The translations under genes and the position numbers were made by a program. Shown here piece after piece: positions 17,693 to 26,114 of a DNA stretch of 64,000 nucleotides. Source of the stretch: Insolitispirillum peregrinum (GTDB taxonomy: Bacteria > Pseudomonadota > Alphaproteobacteria > Rhodospirillales > Rhodospirillaceae); NCBI RefSeq assembly GCF_900156605.1, contig NZ_FTOA01000001.1, positions 496,001-560,000 on the forward strand, read 5' to 3'. Numbering within the stretch: position 1 is the stretch's first letter; each line of letters opens with the position of its first letter. The notes below the pieces were generated by a model. The model saw nothing but the letters and a program-made list of their open reading frames with translations. It made no database searches and was not told the origin of the DNA.

Positions 17693-18109
17693 ATGACCAT
17701 TACCCTTCCGCCGGACTACCGCCCGTCTGATGACGAGCCGTTCATGAATGAAGTGCAGCGTGAATACTTCCGCCAGAAGCTGTTACAGTGGCGTTCGGAG
17801 TTGCTGCGTGAATCCGAAGAGACCCTCGAGCACCTGCAAGAAGGCGGCCTGCAGGAGCCGGATCTGGCTGATCGTGCGTCGGCTGAAATGGATCGGTCTC
17901 TGGAATTGCGGACCCGCGACCGGGCTCGCAAGTTGATTTCCAAGATTGATGCGGCACTGGAACGTGTCGAAAACCGTACGTACGGGTATTGCGAAGAAAC
18001 CGGGGAGCCGATCGCGCTGCGTCGCCTCGAGGCCCGCCCGATCGCAACCCTGTCCATCGAGGCGCAGGAGCGCCACGAGCGGATGGAGCGTACCCATCGG
18101 AGTGATTAA
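17693..18109 (+). CDS. dksA: DksA-family RNA polymerase-binding protein, Cys-poor variant
   Basis: This is a 138-residue DksA homologue, a coiled-coil factor that enters the RNA polymerase secondary channel and works with ppGpp. A coiled coil is formed by residues of about 30-105 (YFRQKLLQWRSELLRESEETL ... RARKLISKIDAALERVE). The zinc-finger region keeps only the first of four cysteines: GYCEETGEPIALRRLEARPIATLSIEAQERHE, where Thr, Ser and Ala stand in the other three positions. Rhodobacter sphaeroides is known to use a similar low-Cys DksA. The stop TAA is followed without gap by three tandem hairpin repeats and a terminator. Confidence 0.93.
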   Translation: MTITLPPDYRPSDDEPFMNEVQREYFRQKLLQWRSELLRESEETLEHLQEGGLQEPDLADRASAEMDRSLELRTRDRARKLISKIDAALERVENRTYGYCEETGEPIALRRLEARPIATLSIEAQERHERMERTHRSD

Positions 18110-18258
18110 GCAAATCCCGAGCAGATGGTACATCTGCGACGACGCATTTGCGTGAACAACGGTGCAAATCCCGAGCAGATGGACCATCTGCGACGACGCA
18201 TTTGCTTTTTAAGATGGCAAATCCCGAGCAGATGGACCATCTGCGACGACGTATTTGC
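18110..18258. repeat. Three tandem family 1 hairpin repeats after dksA
   Basis: Units lie at 18110-18151, 18164-18205 and 18217-18258, each starting GCAAATCCCGAGCAGATGG and ending with CG(C/T)ATTTGC. They differ only in the loop (TA or AC before CATCTGC) and at one base of the right arm. Spacers are 12 and 11 nt, dissimilar in sequence. The first unit touches the dksA stop codon. Single long-form copies are at 2716 and 49581. Confidence 0.88.
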
Positions 18259-18275
18259 TCATCTCCTGACCTGAC

Positions 18276-18312
18276 AACGCCGGGCCATCGTGATTGATGG
18301 CCCGGCGTTTTC
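18276..18312 (+). terminator. Rho-independent terminator after dksA and its repeats
   Basis: Perfect 14-bp arms AACGCCGGGCCATC (18276-18289) and GATGGCCCGGCGTT (18296-18309) enclose a 6-nt loop and are followed by TTCTTG. Confidence 0.85.
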
Positions 18313-18464
18313 TTGTCTTGCGGTTGCCCCTGCCCACCGTCATCCTGTCCGGGACCCGGCCCGTCACTGACGCCTGTTCATATGGACAGGCGATACCTGC
18401 TTTTTGCCGTCTTTTTGTGATTTATTCTGAACTGCCAGGGCGTTAAAAGAAGGGAATCCTGAGA

Positions 18465-19574
18465 ATGGATGATTGCTTGCAGGGAATTCGCGTCCTCGAT
18501 CTCAGTCAATATATTCCGGGGCCATATGCCGGGCGACTGCTGGCCGACTTTGGAGCCGAGGTGCTGAAGATCGAACCTCCGCACGGAGACCCGATGCGCT
18601 CGTTCGGGCTGGTGGATCGTGACGGTGTGTCACCATTCTACAAGAGCCTCAACCGGGGGAAGACCGTCTCTCATCTTGATCTGAAAAGCGCCGAAGGACA
18701 GCAGACGTTCCGTGGTCTGGTGGCGGTGGCAGATGTGTTGATCGAAAGCTTTCGGCCTGGGGTGTTCGACCGGCTGGGCTTTGGGGCTGATGCGCTGGCG
18801 GCGATCAATCCGGGGCTGGTGCACTGCGCGCTGTCAGGCTTTGGTCAGACGGGGCCATACCGGCTGAGGGCCGGGCATGACTTGACCTATATGGCGGTGG
18901 TTGGCGGATTGGCGGCGACCGGGACGCGGGAACGGCCGGTGATGATTGCGCCGCCCATGGCTGACAATGCCGGGGCCATGCATGCGGTGATGGCGATTAC
19001 GGCGGCTTTGGTGCGCAAGCAGCGCACTGGCAAGGGAGCCCGGCTGGATTTGTCTTTGGCTGAATCCGCATTGGCGCTGTGCTCGATGGGGATGACCGTT
19101 GCCTTGCGGGACGGTATGGCGCGGGAAGACGACTTGCTGAATGGCGGGGCGGCCTATTACCAGATTTATCGCTGTGCCGATGACCGTTTTCTGGCGTTTG
19201 CCCCGATCGAGGAAAAGTTCTGGCAGGGCTTTTGCGCAGCGGTGAACCGGCCTGACCTGTTGCCCCGTCAGGTGGAGCCTTTGCCGCAAACGGCCCTGAT
19301 TGCCGATTTGGCGGCGCTGTTTGCCAGTCAACCGCTGTCTTGGTGGGAAGATGTTTTGCACCCGGTGGATTGCTGCTTTGAACCCTTGACAGCTTTGCAG
19401 GATGTGCCTGCGCATCCTCAGGTGCAGGCGCGGCAGATGGTACAGGTGACGGGCCCCGCCGATGAGCCGATCGCCGAGGTGCCTTTCCCGTGCTGGACTG
19501 ACGGGCAGGCGCCGCGGCTGGGAGCGCCGTTGCAGGTGGAAGATGCTGCGGTGATGCTGGCCCGCTGGAGTTGA
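18465..19574 (+). CDS. CaiB/BaiF family (class III) CoA-transferase
   Basis: This 369-residue protein belongs to the family III CoA-transferase/alpha-methylacyl-CoA racemase group. The N-terminus GIRVLDLSQYIPGPYAGRLLADFGAEVLKIE is diagnostic; the catalytic Asp is in LRAGHDLTYMAVVGGLAATG, and ALSGFGQTGPYR lies just before it. The family moves CoA between carboxylic acids through aspartyl-CoA thioester intermediates or racemises 2-methylacyl-CoA; the substrate is unknown. It has its own transcription unit: the dksA terminator lies upstream and an imperfect 11-bp hairpin (19604-19644) without a T-tract lies downstream. Confidence 0.92.
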   Translation: MDDCLQGIRVLDLSQYIPGPYAGRLLADFGAEVLKIEPPHGDPMRSFGLVDRDGVSPFYKSLNRGKTVSHLDLKSAEGQQTFRGLVAVADVLIESFRPGVFDRLGFGADALAAINPGLVHCALSGFGQTGPYRLRAGHDLTYMAVVGGLAATGTRERPVMIAPPMADNAGAMHAVMAITAALVRKQRTGKGARLDLSLAESALALCSMGMTVALRDGMAREDDLLNGGAAYYQIYRCADDRFLAFAPIEEKFWQGFCAAVNRPDLLPRQVEPLPQTALIADLAALFASQPLSWWEDVLHPVDCCFEPLTALQDVPAHPQVQARQMVQVTGPADEPIAEVPFPCWTDGQAPRLGAPLQVEDAAVMLARWS

Positions 19575-19772
19575 CCTGAGGGAGAGCTGAGCCGCGTTCT
19601 GGCGACGGGTAGGCATTTTCTGCCTCTGGTAGAGCCTGCCCGTCGGTGCTATGGTTGAAGAGTGTAATTGGACCGTCTCGGCTCTGGAGAACCAGCTCCC
19701 GTCGGGGTGGTGTGTGGCTGTTCAGGCCCACAAGATACCGGGTATGGAGAGAATGCCTGGCCGGTGTCTTGG

Positions 19773-19827
19773 GAACGAGGTAAGCCTCGTTCATTCCGAT
19801 CCTGTTGACAGATGGCAGAACGCCATC
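19773..19827 (+). promoter_or_regulatory. Two hairpins in the leader of the 19841 gene
   Basis: GAACGAGG (19773-19780) pairs with CCTCGTTC (19785-19792) around TAAG; GATGGC (19811-19816) pairs with GCCATC (19822-19827) around AGAAC. The second hairpin directly abuts the AGGAG ribosome site (19828-19832). A role in translation control is plausible by analogy with flagellin leader RNAs in Caulobacter, but is inference. Confidence 0.45.
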
Positions 19828-19840
19828 AGGAGAGTGAAAG

Positions 19841-20956
19841 ATGGTTACCGTCCTGACTGCGAGCTCAAGCTCCCTTTTTGGTGATACGTCACTCAACAGT
19901 CTGCTCGCGCCCCAGACGCAGGCGCTGACGCGGGTAACAAACGAGATTACCGCCAAGCAGGAAGATGCGAATGCGCGTCTGGAAGAGAGACAGGCCGTGC
20001 TGTCGGCAGAGTCCGACCGGCTGGTCAACGTCAAAAGCAGCGCGCTCAACGCGCAGTATGCTTTCCAGAACGCTTCCGAGGCGATGACGAATGTCAAGCA
20101 GAGCCTGCTTGATATCGGGAATGCAATTGCCGGATCTGCGCAGGATTTGACCTATTACAGGGATCAGTTCAACTCTCAATGGGGCGAGATCAACAGCTCG
20201 GTTGATGGCTATAGCCCGGAATACAACCCGATCGGGAACGTCGATCGGGACAGCTGGACGCCCAACACGGTCGAGTACAAGCAGGACACTTCCGCCAATA
20301 TGGTGCGGATCGGTGGGACCTATGCTGGCAACGATTTCAAGATCACCCTGTCGGACGGATCGGTCTGGCGGCCGGATAGCGGTACGTCAATGATGCAGCG
20401 TTACAATGCCGATGGCACCAAGGATACCGCCGGGCTGGCCGTGGCCAGTGCGGTTGAACTGTCATCCTATGATGCGTCCACCGGGCAGATTAGCCTGAAG
20501 GTGACGATTGATGCAACTGCCGGGCCGCAAACGGTCAGCGGAACCCTGGACAAGGCTGGTCTCGGGCTGATGCCGGCATGGTTCTATCGCTCGCAGTCGA
20601 GCATTGACGCCGGGCTGCCTGCCTTGTCGACCGATGCCGACCGGGCGATGGCTTACAGCGACCTGAATGAGGCGTCGTCGATGGCTGATGTGGCTGATGC
20701 AACGGTTCAGGCCGGGCTGGCGCGCGTGAATGGGTCGATTGCCAAAATTGACGGTCAGGTCTCGGAAAATATCGCCGCGCAAAAGGATGCGATGGTCGAC
20801 AACATGAACGAGCTGGTGGACATTCAGAACAACCTTCAGCGTCAGTACCAGATCATGGCGATGAACCTGTCGCGTGCAACGTCGACACAACAGCAGTACG
20901 CCAACGTTTTCGCCAGTACGGCGGCGAAGAACCCGTTTTTTGATGAATTGACCTGA
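19841..20956 (+). CDS. Unidentified helix-beta-helix protein, possibly a flagellar filament or surface protein
   Basis: I do not recognise this 371-residue protein. There is no signal peptide. Residues of about 18-105 are helical and polar with heptad-like spacing; residues of about 110-250 are rich in beta-prone Gly/Thr/Ser/Asp segments; residues of about 265-360 are helical again, ending ATSTQQQYANVFASTAAKNPFFDEL. Helical ends around a beta domain, without Cys, resemble flagellin and hook-associated proteins, and the gene is close to a flagellin and a chemoreceptor. It lacks recognisable flagellin D0 motifs. AGGAG lies 9 bp before the ATG. It may instead be a secreted or surface structural protein. 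Confidence 0.75.
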   Translation: MVTVLTASSSSLFGDTSLNSLLAPQTQALTRVTNEITAKQEDANARLEERQAVLSAESDRLVNVKSSALNAQYAFQNASEAMTNVKQSLLDIGNAIAGSAQDLTYYRDQFNSQWGEINSSVDGYSPEYNPIGNVDRDSWTPNTVEYKQDTSANMVRIGGTYAGNDFKITLSDGSVWRPDSGTSMMQRYNADGTKDTAGLAVASAVELSSYDASTGQISLKVTIDATAGPQTVSGTLDKAGLGLMPAWFYRSQSSIDAGLPALSTDADRAMAYSDLNEASSMADVADATVQAGLARVNGSIAKIDGQVSENIAAQKDAMVDNMNELVDIQNNLQRQYQIMAMNLSRATSTQQQYANVFASTAAKNPFFDELT

Positions 20957-21062
20957 AGAGACGGGCACACAAGAGGACAGGGTCTGCGAGCACCGCTTCG
21001 AGGGAATGTGTTCCTGCGGTAATTTGTCGCGGGAATGGCCTCTGTTCATGATAGTTGTCTGT

Positions 21063-21109
21063 ATATGACAAGGGCCTGCACAAGTTGTTTGCGCAGGCCC
21101 TTGTCATAT
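21063..21109. terminator. Strong symmetric hairpin, probable terminator
   Basis: Perfect 17-bp arms (21063-21079 and 21093-21109, with core AAGGGCCTGC) surround a 13-nt loop, about 110 bp after the stop at 20956. There is no T-tract, so it may end transcription weakly or protect the 3' end. Confidence 0.6.
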
Positions 21110-21218
21110 GTACAATCATGCCGTGTCTGTAACTCGCCCCCCCCCTCTTTTTGTTCCGAACGGGAGTAGGGTAAGGTATATTTCTTGTGTTTTTTATATG
21201 GCTAAACAGGAGATGGCT

Positions 21219-23714
21219 ATGATCGCTCTGGAATGGCGTGATGAGCTCAGTGTGGGCATTTCTGCCTTGGATGAGGATCATAAACATCTGTTGTCCTTGA
21301 TTAATGAGTTGGGGCAGGCAGTTTCTGCCCGTCGCGGCGGCGACTGTGTTGCTGATATTACGGCGCGTTTGTTGCAGCATGTGGCAGAGCACTTTGAGCG
21401 CGAAGAGGCAATTCTGCGCACGGCAGGCTATCCGGGAGCCCGTCATCACACCGAAGAACATCAAAGAACGACAGCGAAACTCAAAGACCTGAGTGTGCTG
21501 GCGCAGCAGAAAAATGATGTCGCTGCCAAGACGGTGCTGGATTTCATGTCGGCCTGGTTTTTGAACCATGTCGTTGCCAGTGACCTGAAAATGCGTGACT
21601 TTCTGCGTGCCAAGGGTGTTGCCGACACAGATAACCGGCCGCGGCCCGGGGTCATGGAGCGTATTGCAGCCAAAACGGATGTGCTGACAATTAAAACGCG
21701 CATTATCATGCTGACGATTCTGCCAATCATCGTAATTGTGGCCTTGGTGGCATTTGATCTCATTCAGTCCCTCGGAAAGATCGACCGCCAGAAAGACCTC
21801 TTGCAACTGACCGAATTCAGTGCGACCAGCAGCGCCCTGATCCACTCCCTGCAAAAGGAACGAGGGGCTTCTTCCTTGTTCCTGGGCAGTAAGGGAACCA
21901 GGTTTGCGGCCGAGGTCGCGGCCCAGCGGAAAGAAACTGATCAGGCCTTGTCTGCTTTCCAGGCCGGAGCGCAGGTTCTGGTTGCCTCGCTGGGACAGGA
22001 GGATGCGACCCGGATCACCATGACGCTGGGCGAGCTGAAAAAGCTGGACGAGACCCGCAAGGGGGTTGACGCCCAGAGCCTGCCGGTTCCTCAGGTCATT
22101 GCCTATTATACCGGAACCATTGCCAAGGGCATCGGCATCGTTGAGGGCATGGCTCATCTGGCCAACGATCCTGAAATGTCGCTGAACCTGCTCGCTTATA
22201 CCTCGATCCTGAATGCCAAGGAGCGGGCGGGTCAGGAGCGGGCCGTGGGGTCGGCAGGCTTTGCCGCCGGACAGTTCTCTCCGCAGCTTCACCGGCGTCT
22301 GATCGAGCTGATGGCCGAACAGACCGCATTCCTGCATGCCTTCAGTCGGACCGCAGCCCCCGAAGCGCAAAAGAGGCTGGCAGAGGCCCAGGCCGATCCT
22401 TCCCATGCCACGGTGGTGGAATGGCGCACGATTGCCATGGACAGCCCCTTTACCGGAACGCTGAAAGACATTCAGGCCCCGGATTGGTTCAAGATGGAAA
22501 CCCAGCGCATTGATCAACTGAAGGGGGTCGAAAACGTAACCGCCGGTGTGCTTCTGCAGCAGGTCAGGGACACCCTGAGCCGGATGCAACGGCAAGGGGC
22601 CTGGATGCTGGTGGGACTGGGGTCGCTGGTCGTTGTTGTCGGGCTGTTTGGGGCGGTGATCGTCATTGGTGTGATACCGCCCCTGCTGGCGTCGGTGGCC
22701 GCCACCAAACAATTGGCGGCAGGGGATCGTTGCGCTGAAATCCCGGACCAATATCTGCGGGATGAGCTGGGGCAACTGGCCCGCGCCACGCAATTTTTCA
22801 AGGAACGATTGATTCAGGCCGAGTTCGAAACGGCAATCAACGGCATGGATCATGAATTGCGCATCGAGGCGATGACCAAAAAGGAAAAGATCGTTGCGGA
22901 TTTTGATGTGCGGATGGCGCAGTTTGTCGAAGAGGTGGGAGAGTATGCCCAATCCCTGATGGGGTCTGCCGGAACGATGACCGATGTGGCAAAGGAAACC
23001 ACCGCCCGGAGTGATATGGTTTCCCATGCTGCTGACGAAACATCGCAGCGGGTCCAGTCAACTGCTGCAGCGACCGAGCAGCTGGCGGCCTCAATCCGGG
23101 AAATTGCCCGTCAGGTACAGGCGCAGGCCGGTGCCACTCAGGAGGCTGCCGAGCAGGCGAGGGCGACCAATGATCAGGTGGAAAGCCTGATGCATTCAGC
23201 GGCCCGGATTGGCGAGGTGGTGCAGTTGATCCAGAATGTTGCCAGCCAAACGAATCTGTTGGCGCTGAATGCGACCATCGAAGCTGCGCGGGCGGGGGAT
23301 GCCGGTAAAGGCTTTGCTGTTGTGGCCAACGAAGTCAAATCACTGGCCAGTCAGACCGGGAAGGCAACCGAGGAAATCATCCAGCACGTTGGGGAAATTC
23401 AGTCGGCAACGCATGAGGCCGTGGAAGCCATTCGCGACATTACCCGGCAGATTACCGAAATTAACGGCATTTCGACCGCGGTTGCCGCCGCTGTTGAAGA
23501 ACAGGAAGCTGCTACCGCTGAAATCAGTCGGAATGTGCAGGAAACATCGGTGTCGACGGATCAGGTGAGCGACAACATCCGGGATGTCCTGCATGCAACG
23601 CAGCAGGCTGAGGATGCGGCGGTTGTGGTTTCGGATGCGGCGCAAATTCTGGGAAGCCACACCGAAGCCTTGCGGGCCGAAGTCCGACGATTCCTTGAGG
23701 ACGTCCAGTCGTAA
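21219..23714 (+). CDS. Hemerythrin-NIT methyl-accepting chemotaxis protein
   Basis: This 831-residue chemoreceptor has an unusual domain order. A cytosolic N-terminal bacteriohemerythrin domain (residues 1-130) carries ligands in [23 protein letters not shown] and [10 protein letters not shown] membrane helix (about 160-185) is followed by a periplasmic nitrate/nitrite-sensing (NIT) region with [14 protein letters not shown], a second helix ([23 protein letters not shown]) and HAMP. The signalling domain has the hairpin tip [30 protein letters not shown]. The di-iron domain should bind O2 or NO, and NIT nitrate/nitrite. I chose the ATG at 21219, 5 bp after AGGAGA; nearby upstream ATGs (21198, 21213) are possible. 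Confidence 0.93.
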   Translation: MIALEWRDELSVGISALDEDHKHLLSLINELGQAVSARRGGDCVADITARLLQHVAEHFEREEAILRTAGYPGARHHTEEHQRTTAKLKDLSVLAQQKNDVAAKTVLDFMSAWFLNHVVASDLKMRDFLRAKGVADTDNRPRPGVMERIAAKTDVLTIKTRIIMLTILPIIVIVALVAFDLIQSLGKIDRQKDLLQLTEFSATSSALIHSLQKERGASSLFLGSKGTRFAAEVAAQRKETDQALSAFQAGAQVLVASLGQEDATRITMTLGELKKLDETRKGVDAQSLPVPQVIAYYTGTIAKGIGIVEGMAHLANDPEMSLNLLAYTSILNAKERAGQERAVGSAGFAAGQFSPQLHRRLIELMAEQTAFLHAFSRTAAPEAQKRLAEAQADPSHATVVEWRTIAMDSPFTGTLKDIQAPDWFKMETQRIDQLKGVENVTAGVLLQQVRDTLSRMQRQGAWMLVGLGSLVVVVGLFGAVIVIGVIPPLLASVAATKQLAAGDRCAEIPDQYLRDELGQLARATQFFKERLIQAEFETAINGMDHELRIEAMTKKEKIVADFDVRMAQFVEEVGEYAQSLMGSAGTMTDVAKETTARSDMVSHAADETSQRVQSTAAATEQLAASIREIARQVQAQAGATQEAAEQARATNDQVESLMHSAARIGEVVQLIQNVASQTNLLALNATIEAARAGDAGKGFAVVANEVKSLASQTGKATEEIIQHVGEIQSATHEAVEAIRDITRQITEINGISTAVAAAVEEQEAATAEISRNVQETSVSTDQVSDNIRDVLHATQQAEDAAVVVSDAAQILGSHTEALRAEVRRFLEDVQS

Positions 23715-23869
23715 TAAGGCAGTCGTAACAGGTATGACCCGGCAGGGGCTTTTGTGCCTCCTCCTTTGTCTTGCGATTCCCTGCATTTGAGGCGGGGGAT
23801 TCGATCTGCCTTGAAAGCAGTCTTGCCACGCAAGCTTGATGGGCTTTCCTGTTTTCTGTGGTCACATTT

Positions 23870-24048
23870 CACAGTACACGACAGTCAGAAAACAAGGACG
23901 TGGAGCGCTGCTCCACACCTCGCTGGGGCCTTGATGCCCCAGACCCCATTGATTTGATTTTTAAAGAAAAAATGGGTGCTCGGGGCGTCAGGCCCCGAGC
24001 AGTTCAGGCGGCAGCCTGCACTTTCTTGCCAAACTGTCGTGTACCGTG
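23870..24048 (-). repeat. MITE-like element, copy 2 (family 2, inverted)
   Basis: This complete copy of 179 bp has both ends intact: CACAGTACACGACAG (23870-23884) and CTGTCGTGTACCGTG (24034-24048). The internal order is reversed relative to copy 1 (GTGGAGCGCTGCTCCAC first, GGCGGCAGCCTGCAC last). The left flank is CACATTT; the right flank is a family 3 fragment. Confidence 0.82.
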
Positions 24049-24136
24049 ATCTGACGCAGGCATGCTGGTCTAATCGTTTGACATGTCGCAGTGATTTCGC
24101 GCAAAGCCGCAACCATTTTTACGCTCACAGTCCTAT
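24049..24136. repeat. Degraded family 3 repeat next to MITE copy 2
   Basis: CTGACGCAGGCATGCTGGTCTAA, GTCGCAGTGATTTCGCGCAAAGCC and a final CTCACAGTCCTA follow the order of the 56858-56989 element but are diverged. The left arm of its first hairpin is missing where the MITE sits. Confidence 0.5.
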
Positions 24137-24335
24137 GGTGCTAGGCCGTATGGGTGGGTAGTTAAGATTTTGTTAGCGGCCATGAGAATAAAGTACCATG
24201 GTTCCGGCGCTCATTTATTGCGCTCAGGTTGATTATCATATAGCATCCCCTTCCATGGGATGATTTTTCATCCTTTTGGCTTAAGCCTCGGCAGAACCGC
24301 CTGAGGTTCGTCCTGGAATGGGGGACTGACGTATT

Positions 24336-25181
24336 ATGGTTGATGGAATTACTCTCTCCAGTGCAACGCGCGGCAACCTGCTGTCGTTGCAAAAGACTAC
24401 CGGACTGATTGACCGGACGCAGGAACGCCTGTCGACGGGTAAAAAGGTCAATAGCGCACTGGATGATGCGCTGTCTTTTTTCAAGGCGCGCAGCCTCAAT
24501 GACCGGGCCGCTGACCTGTCGACGGTCAAGGATGGTATCAGCGAAGGCATCAATGTCATCAAGGCCGCGGTTGGCGGGCTGGAAAGTATTGAAAGCACGC
24601 TGAAGCAGATGAAGGCGATTGCTGCGACTGCCAAGTCTGCAACGGACAGTGCGACGCGCGGCAAGCTGGCTTCGCAGTACAACGAATTGCGTAGTCAGGT
24701 CGATAACCTGACCGAAGATTCGTCCTATAATGGCGTGAATCTGATCAAAAGCAGTGCGGATACGCTGACGGTCAAGTTCAACGAACAGACCGGGGCGACA
24801 CAAAAGAACGAGCTGGTGATTGCCGGCGTTGCGTCAGACATTTCAACGCTGCAGGTGACGGCGGCATCGGTCTCTGCCTGGATGGCGACTTCGGGTTATG
24901 CCGCGACCATGGACGCGGAAATCACCAAGATCGACAACGCGCTGACTACCGTGCGCAATTCGGCCCAGACGCTGGGGACCAATTCGTCGATGCTGTCCAT
25001 TCGACAGGACTTCACCGACAGCCTGATCAATACCCTGAAGGGTGGGGCCGGGGATCTGGTCAATGCGGACCTCAACGAAGAGTCTGCGAACATGCTGGCG
25101 CTGCAGACACGCCAGTCGCTGGGCACGATTTCGTTGTCGATCGCGCAGCAGTCCGAGCAGTCGGTCCTGCGCCTGTTCTAG
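24336..25181 (+). CDS. Flagellin
   Basis: This 281-residue flagellin is similar in size to the small alphaproteobacterial flagellins. The N-terminal D0/D1 helices read SSATRGNLLSLQKTTGLIDRTQ and RLSTGKKVNSALDDALSFFKARSL. The D1 core holds ISEGINVIKAAVGGLESIESTLKQMK, and the C-terminal helix is MLALQTRQSLGTISLSIAQQSEQSVLRLF. The variable D2/D3 region is nearly absent. It is exported by the FlhA/FliH system encoded further on. Its leader has small hairpins (GGATGA/TCATCC at 24258-24273) that may matter for translation. The TAG stop (25179-25181) begins the sequence TAGAGCAGTG, shared with repeat ends elsewhere. Confidence 0.95.
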   Translation: MVDGITLSSATRGNLLSLQKTTGLIDRTQERLSTGKKVNSALDDALSFFKARSLNDRAADLSTVKDGISEGINVIKAAVGGLESIESTLKQMKAIAATAKSATDSATRGKLASQYNELRSQVDNLTEDSSYNGVNLIKSSADTLTVKFNEQTGATQKNELVIAGVASDISTLQVTAASVSAWMATSGYAATMDAEITKIDNALTTVRNSAQTLGTNSSMLSIRQDFTDSLINTLKGGAGDLVNADLNEESANMLALQTRQSLGTISLSIAQQSEQSVLRLF

Positions 25182-25270
25182 AGCAGTGCAGGCTGCTGCC
25201 TGCACTGCTCGGGGCTTAAAGGCCTCAGCGAGGTGTGGAGCAGCGCTCCACGTTACTGTCGTCTACTGTG
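25182..25270 (+). repeat. Truncated MITE-like element, copy 3
   Basis: It holds GTGCAGGCTGCTGCCTGCAC, the GTGGAGCAGCGCTCCAC palindrome and a right end CTGTCGTCTACTGTG, one base from the intact terminal repeat. The left terminal repeat and the central part are missing. It joins directly to the flagellin stop codon. Confidence 0.65.
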
Positions 25271-25342
25271 TGACATCATCGGCCAGATATGTTGCTCTGA
25301 AACGGGGCTATCCCTATGGCGGGATGGCTCCGTTTTCGTTTG

Positions 25343-25786
25343 TTATAGCCGTCCCGGATGATCGGCCATGGCAGGACGGCTTGCCAGATAGCATTCCATC
25401 ATCGGGCGATAATCCATGTCATCCTTCAGGATGTGGTTGATCAGCCAGCGCTGCAGGAACGCGAGCAAGGCTTTGGCATCAAGGTTGTCCGGGCTGGAGC
25501 GGTGGAGATTTTCAAAATCCTCCAGCGTCTGTTCGATTCGGCGATGCGAGACGCTGTGAGTGGTGCAATGGTGATAGCCTGCGGCCTCCAGCAACCGTTC
25601 TTCGCGGGCAAAGTGGCTTTCCACGTAATGACGCAACGCGCTCAGGATGGCAGATATTTCTGTATCGCCATGCTGAAAGTGTACGGCGTCATCCAGCCTG
25701 TTGATGATCTGCCCCAGACGCTGATGATCATAATCAAGCGTCGGGTGACCAACGGTGTATGAGTCTTGCCATACGAAATAAGGCAT
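25343..25786 (-). CDS. Bacteriohemerythrin
   Basis: This 147-residue single-domain hemerythrin is an O2-binding or O2-sensing di-iron four-helix bundle. All expected ligand positions are present: TLDYDHQRL, HFAREERLLEAAGYHHCTTHSVSH, and NHILKDDMDY. The ATG at 25786 was preferred; an in-frame ATG five codons upstream is possible. It faces the flagellin gene and lies less than 2 kb from the hemerythrin-type chemoreceptor, so a common link to oxygen and motility is likely (inference). Confidence 0.93.
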   Translation of the reverse strand: MPYFVWQDSYTVGHPTLDYDHQRLGQIINRLDDAVHFQHGDTEISAILSALRHYVESHFAREERLLEAAGYHHCTTHSVSHRRIEQTLEDFENLHRSSPDNLDAKALLAFLQRWLINHILKDDMDYRPMMECYLASRPAMADHPGRL

Positions 25787-26114
25787 GGGACAGGATTCCA
25801 TCGTGCGGGGGTGGTCGCGTGGGATACAGGTTTCTTCCCGGCTATTTTACGGGAAAACATTCTTCAATGCATCAGGCCAAAGGATGGGCCCTTGCAGGAA
25901 AAATGTACAGGTTGTGATACAAAAGGTCCGTTTGCCCCAATCTTGTCCAAAGGGATGGTTTCTGAATAGTCTCCAGGATCAAATGAGCGTCTACATCCTA
26001 TAATGCATGCCGTCGTGATGGTCTGTGGAAGCTATTGTTGCATGCTTGACAGTGGACTGCAGAATTCTTGATGGTTCGTGATACCATTATTTCGGGTGCC
26101 TGAATCGGCAATGG
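25787..26114. other. Intergenic region, nothing identified
   Basis: About 330 bp lie between the hemerythrin start and the end of the ABC transporter gene. Base composition is less GC-rich than in the genes. Short open frames lack ribosome sites. The hemerythrin promoter should be here, but no clear -35/-10 pair was seen. Confidence 0.5.

Noticed and set aside
18110-18258. Tandem repeats after dksA as a possible small CRISPR array
   Set aside because: Only three units, each itself a full palindrome of 42 bp, with 11-12 nt spacers, single copies elsewhere and no cas genes.
19651-19884. 77-residue open frame overlapping the start of the 19841 gene
   Set aside because: It covers the leader hairpins and overlaps the next gene in another frame; no ribosome site and no protein-like features.
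20853-23027. 724-residue open frame opposite the chemoreceptor gene
   Set aside because: Antisense shadow with low-complexity His/Gln/Arg composition; the plus strand encodes a clear MCP.
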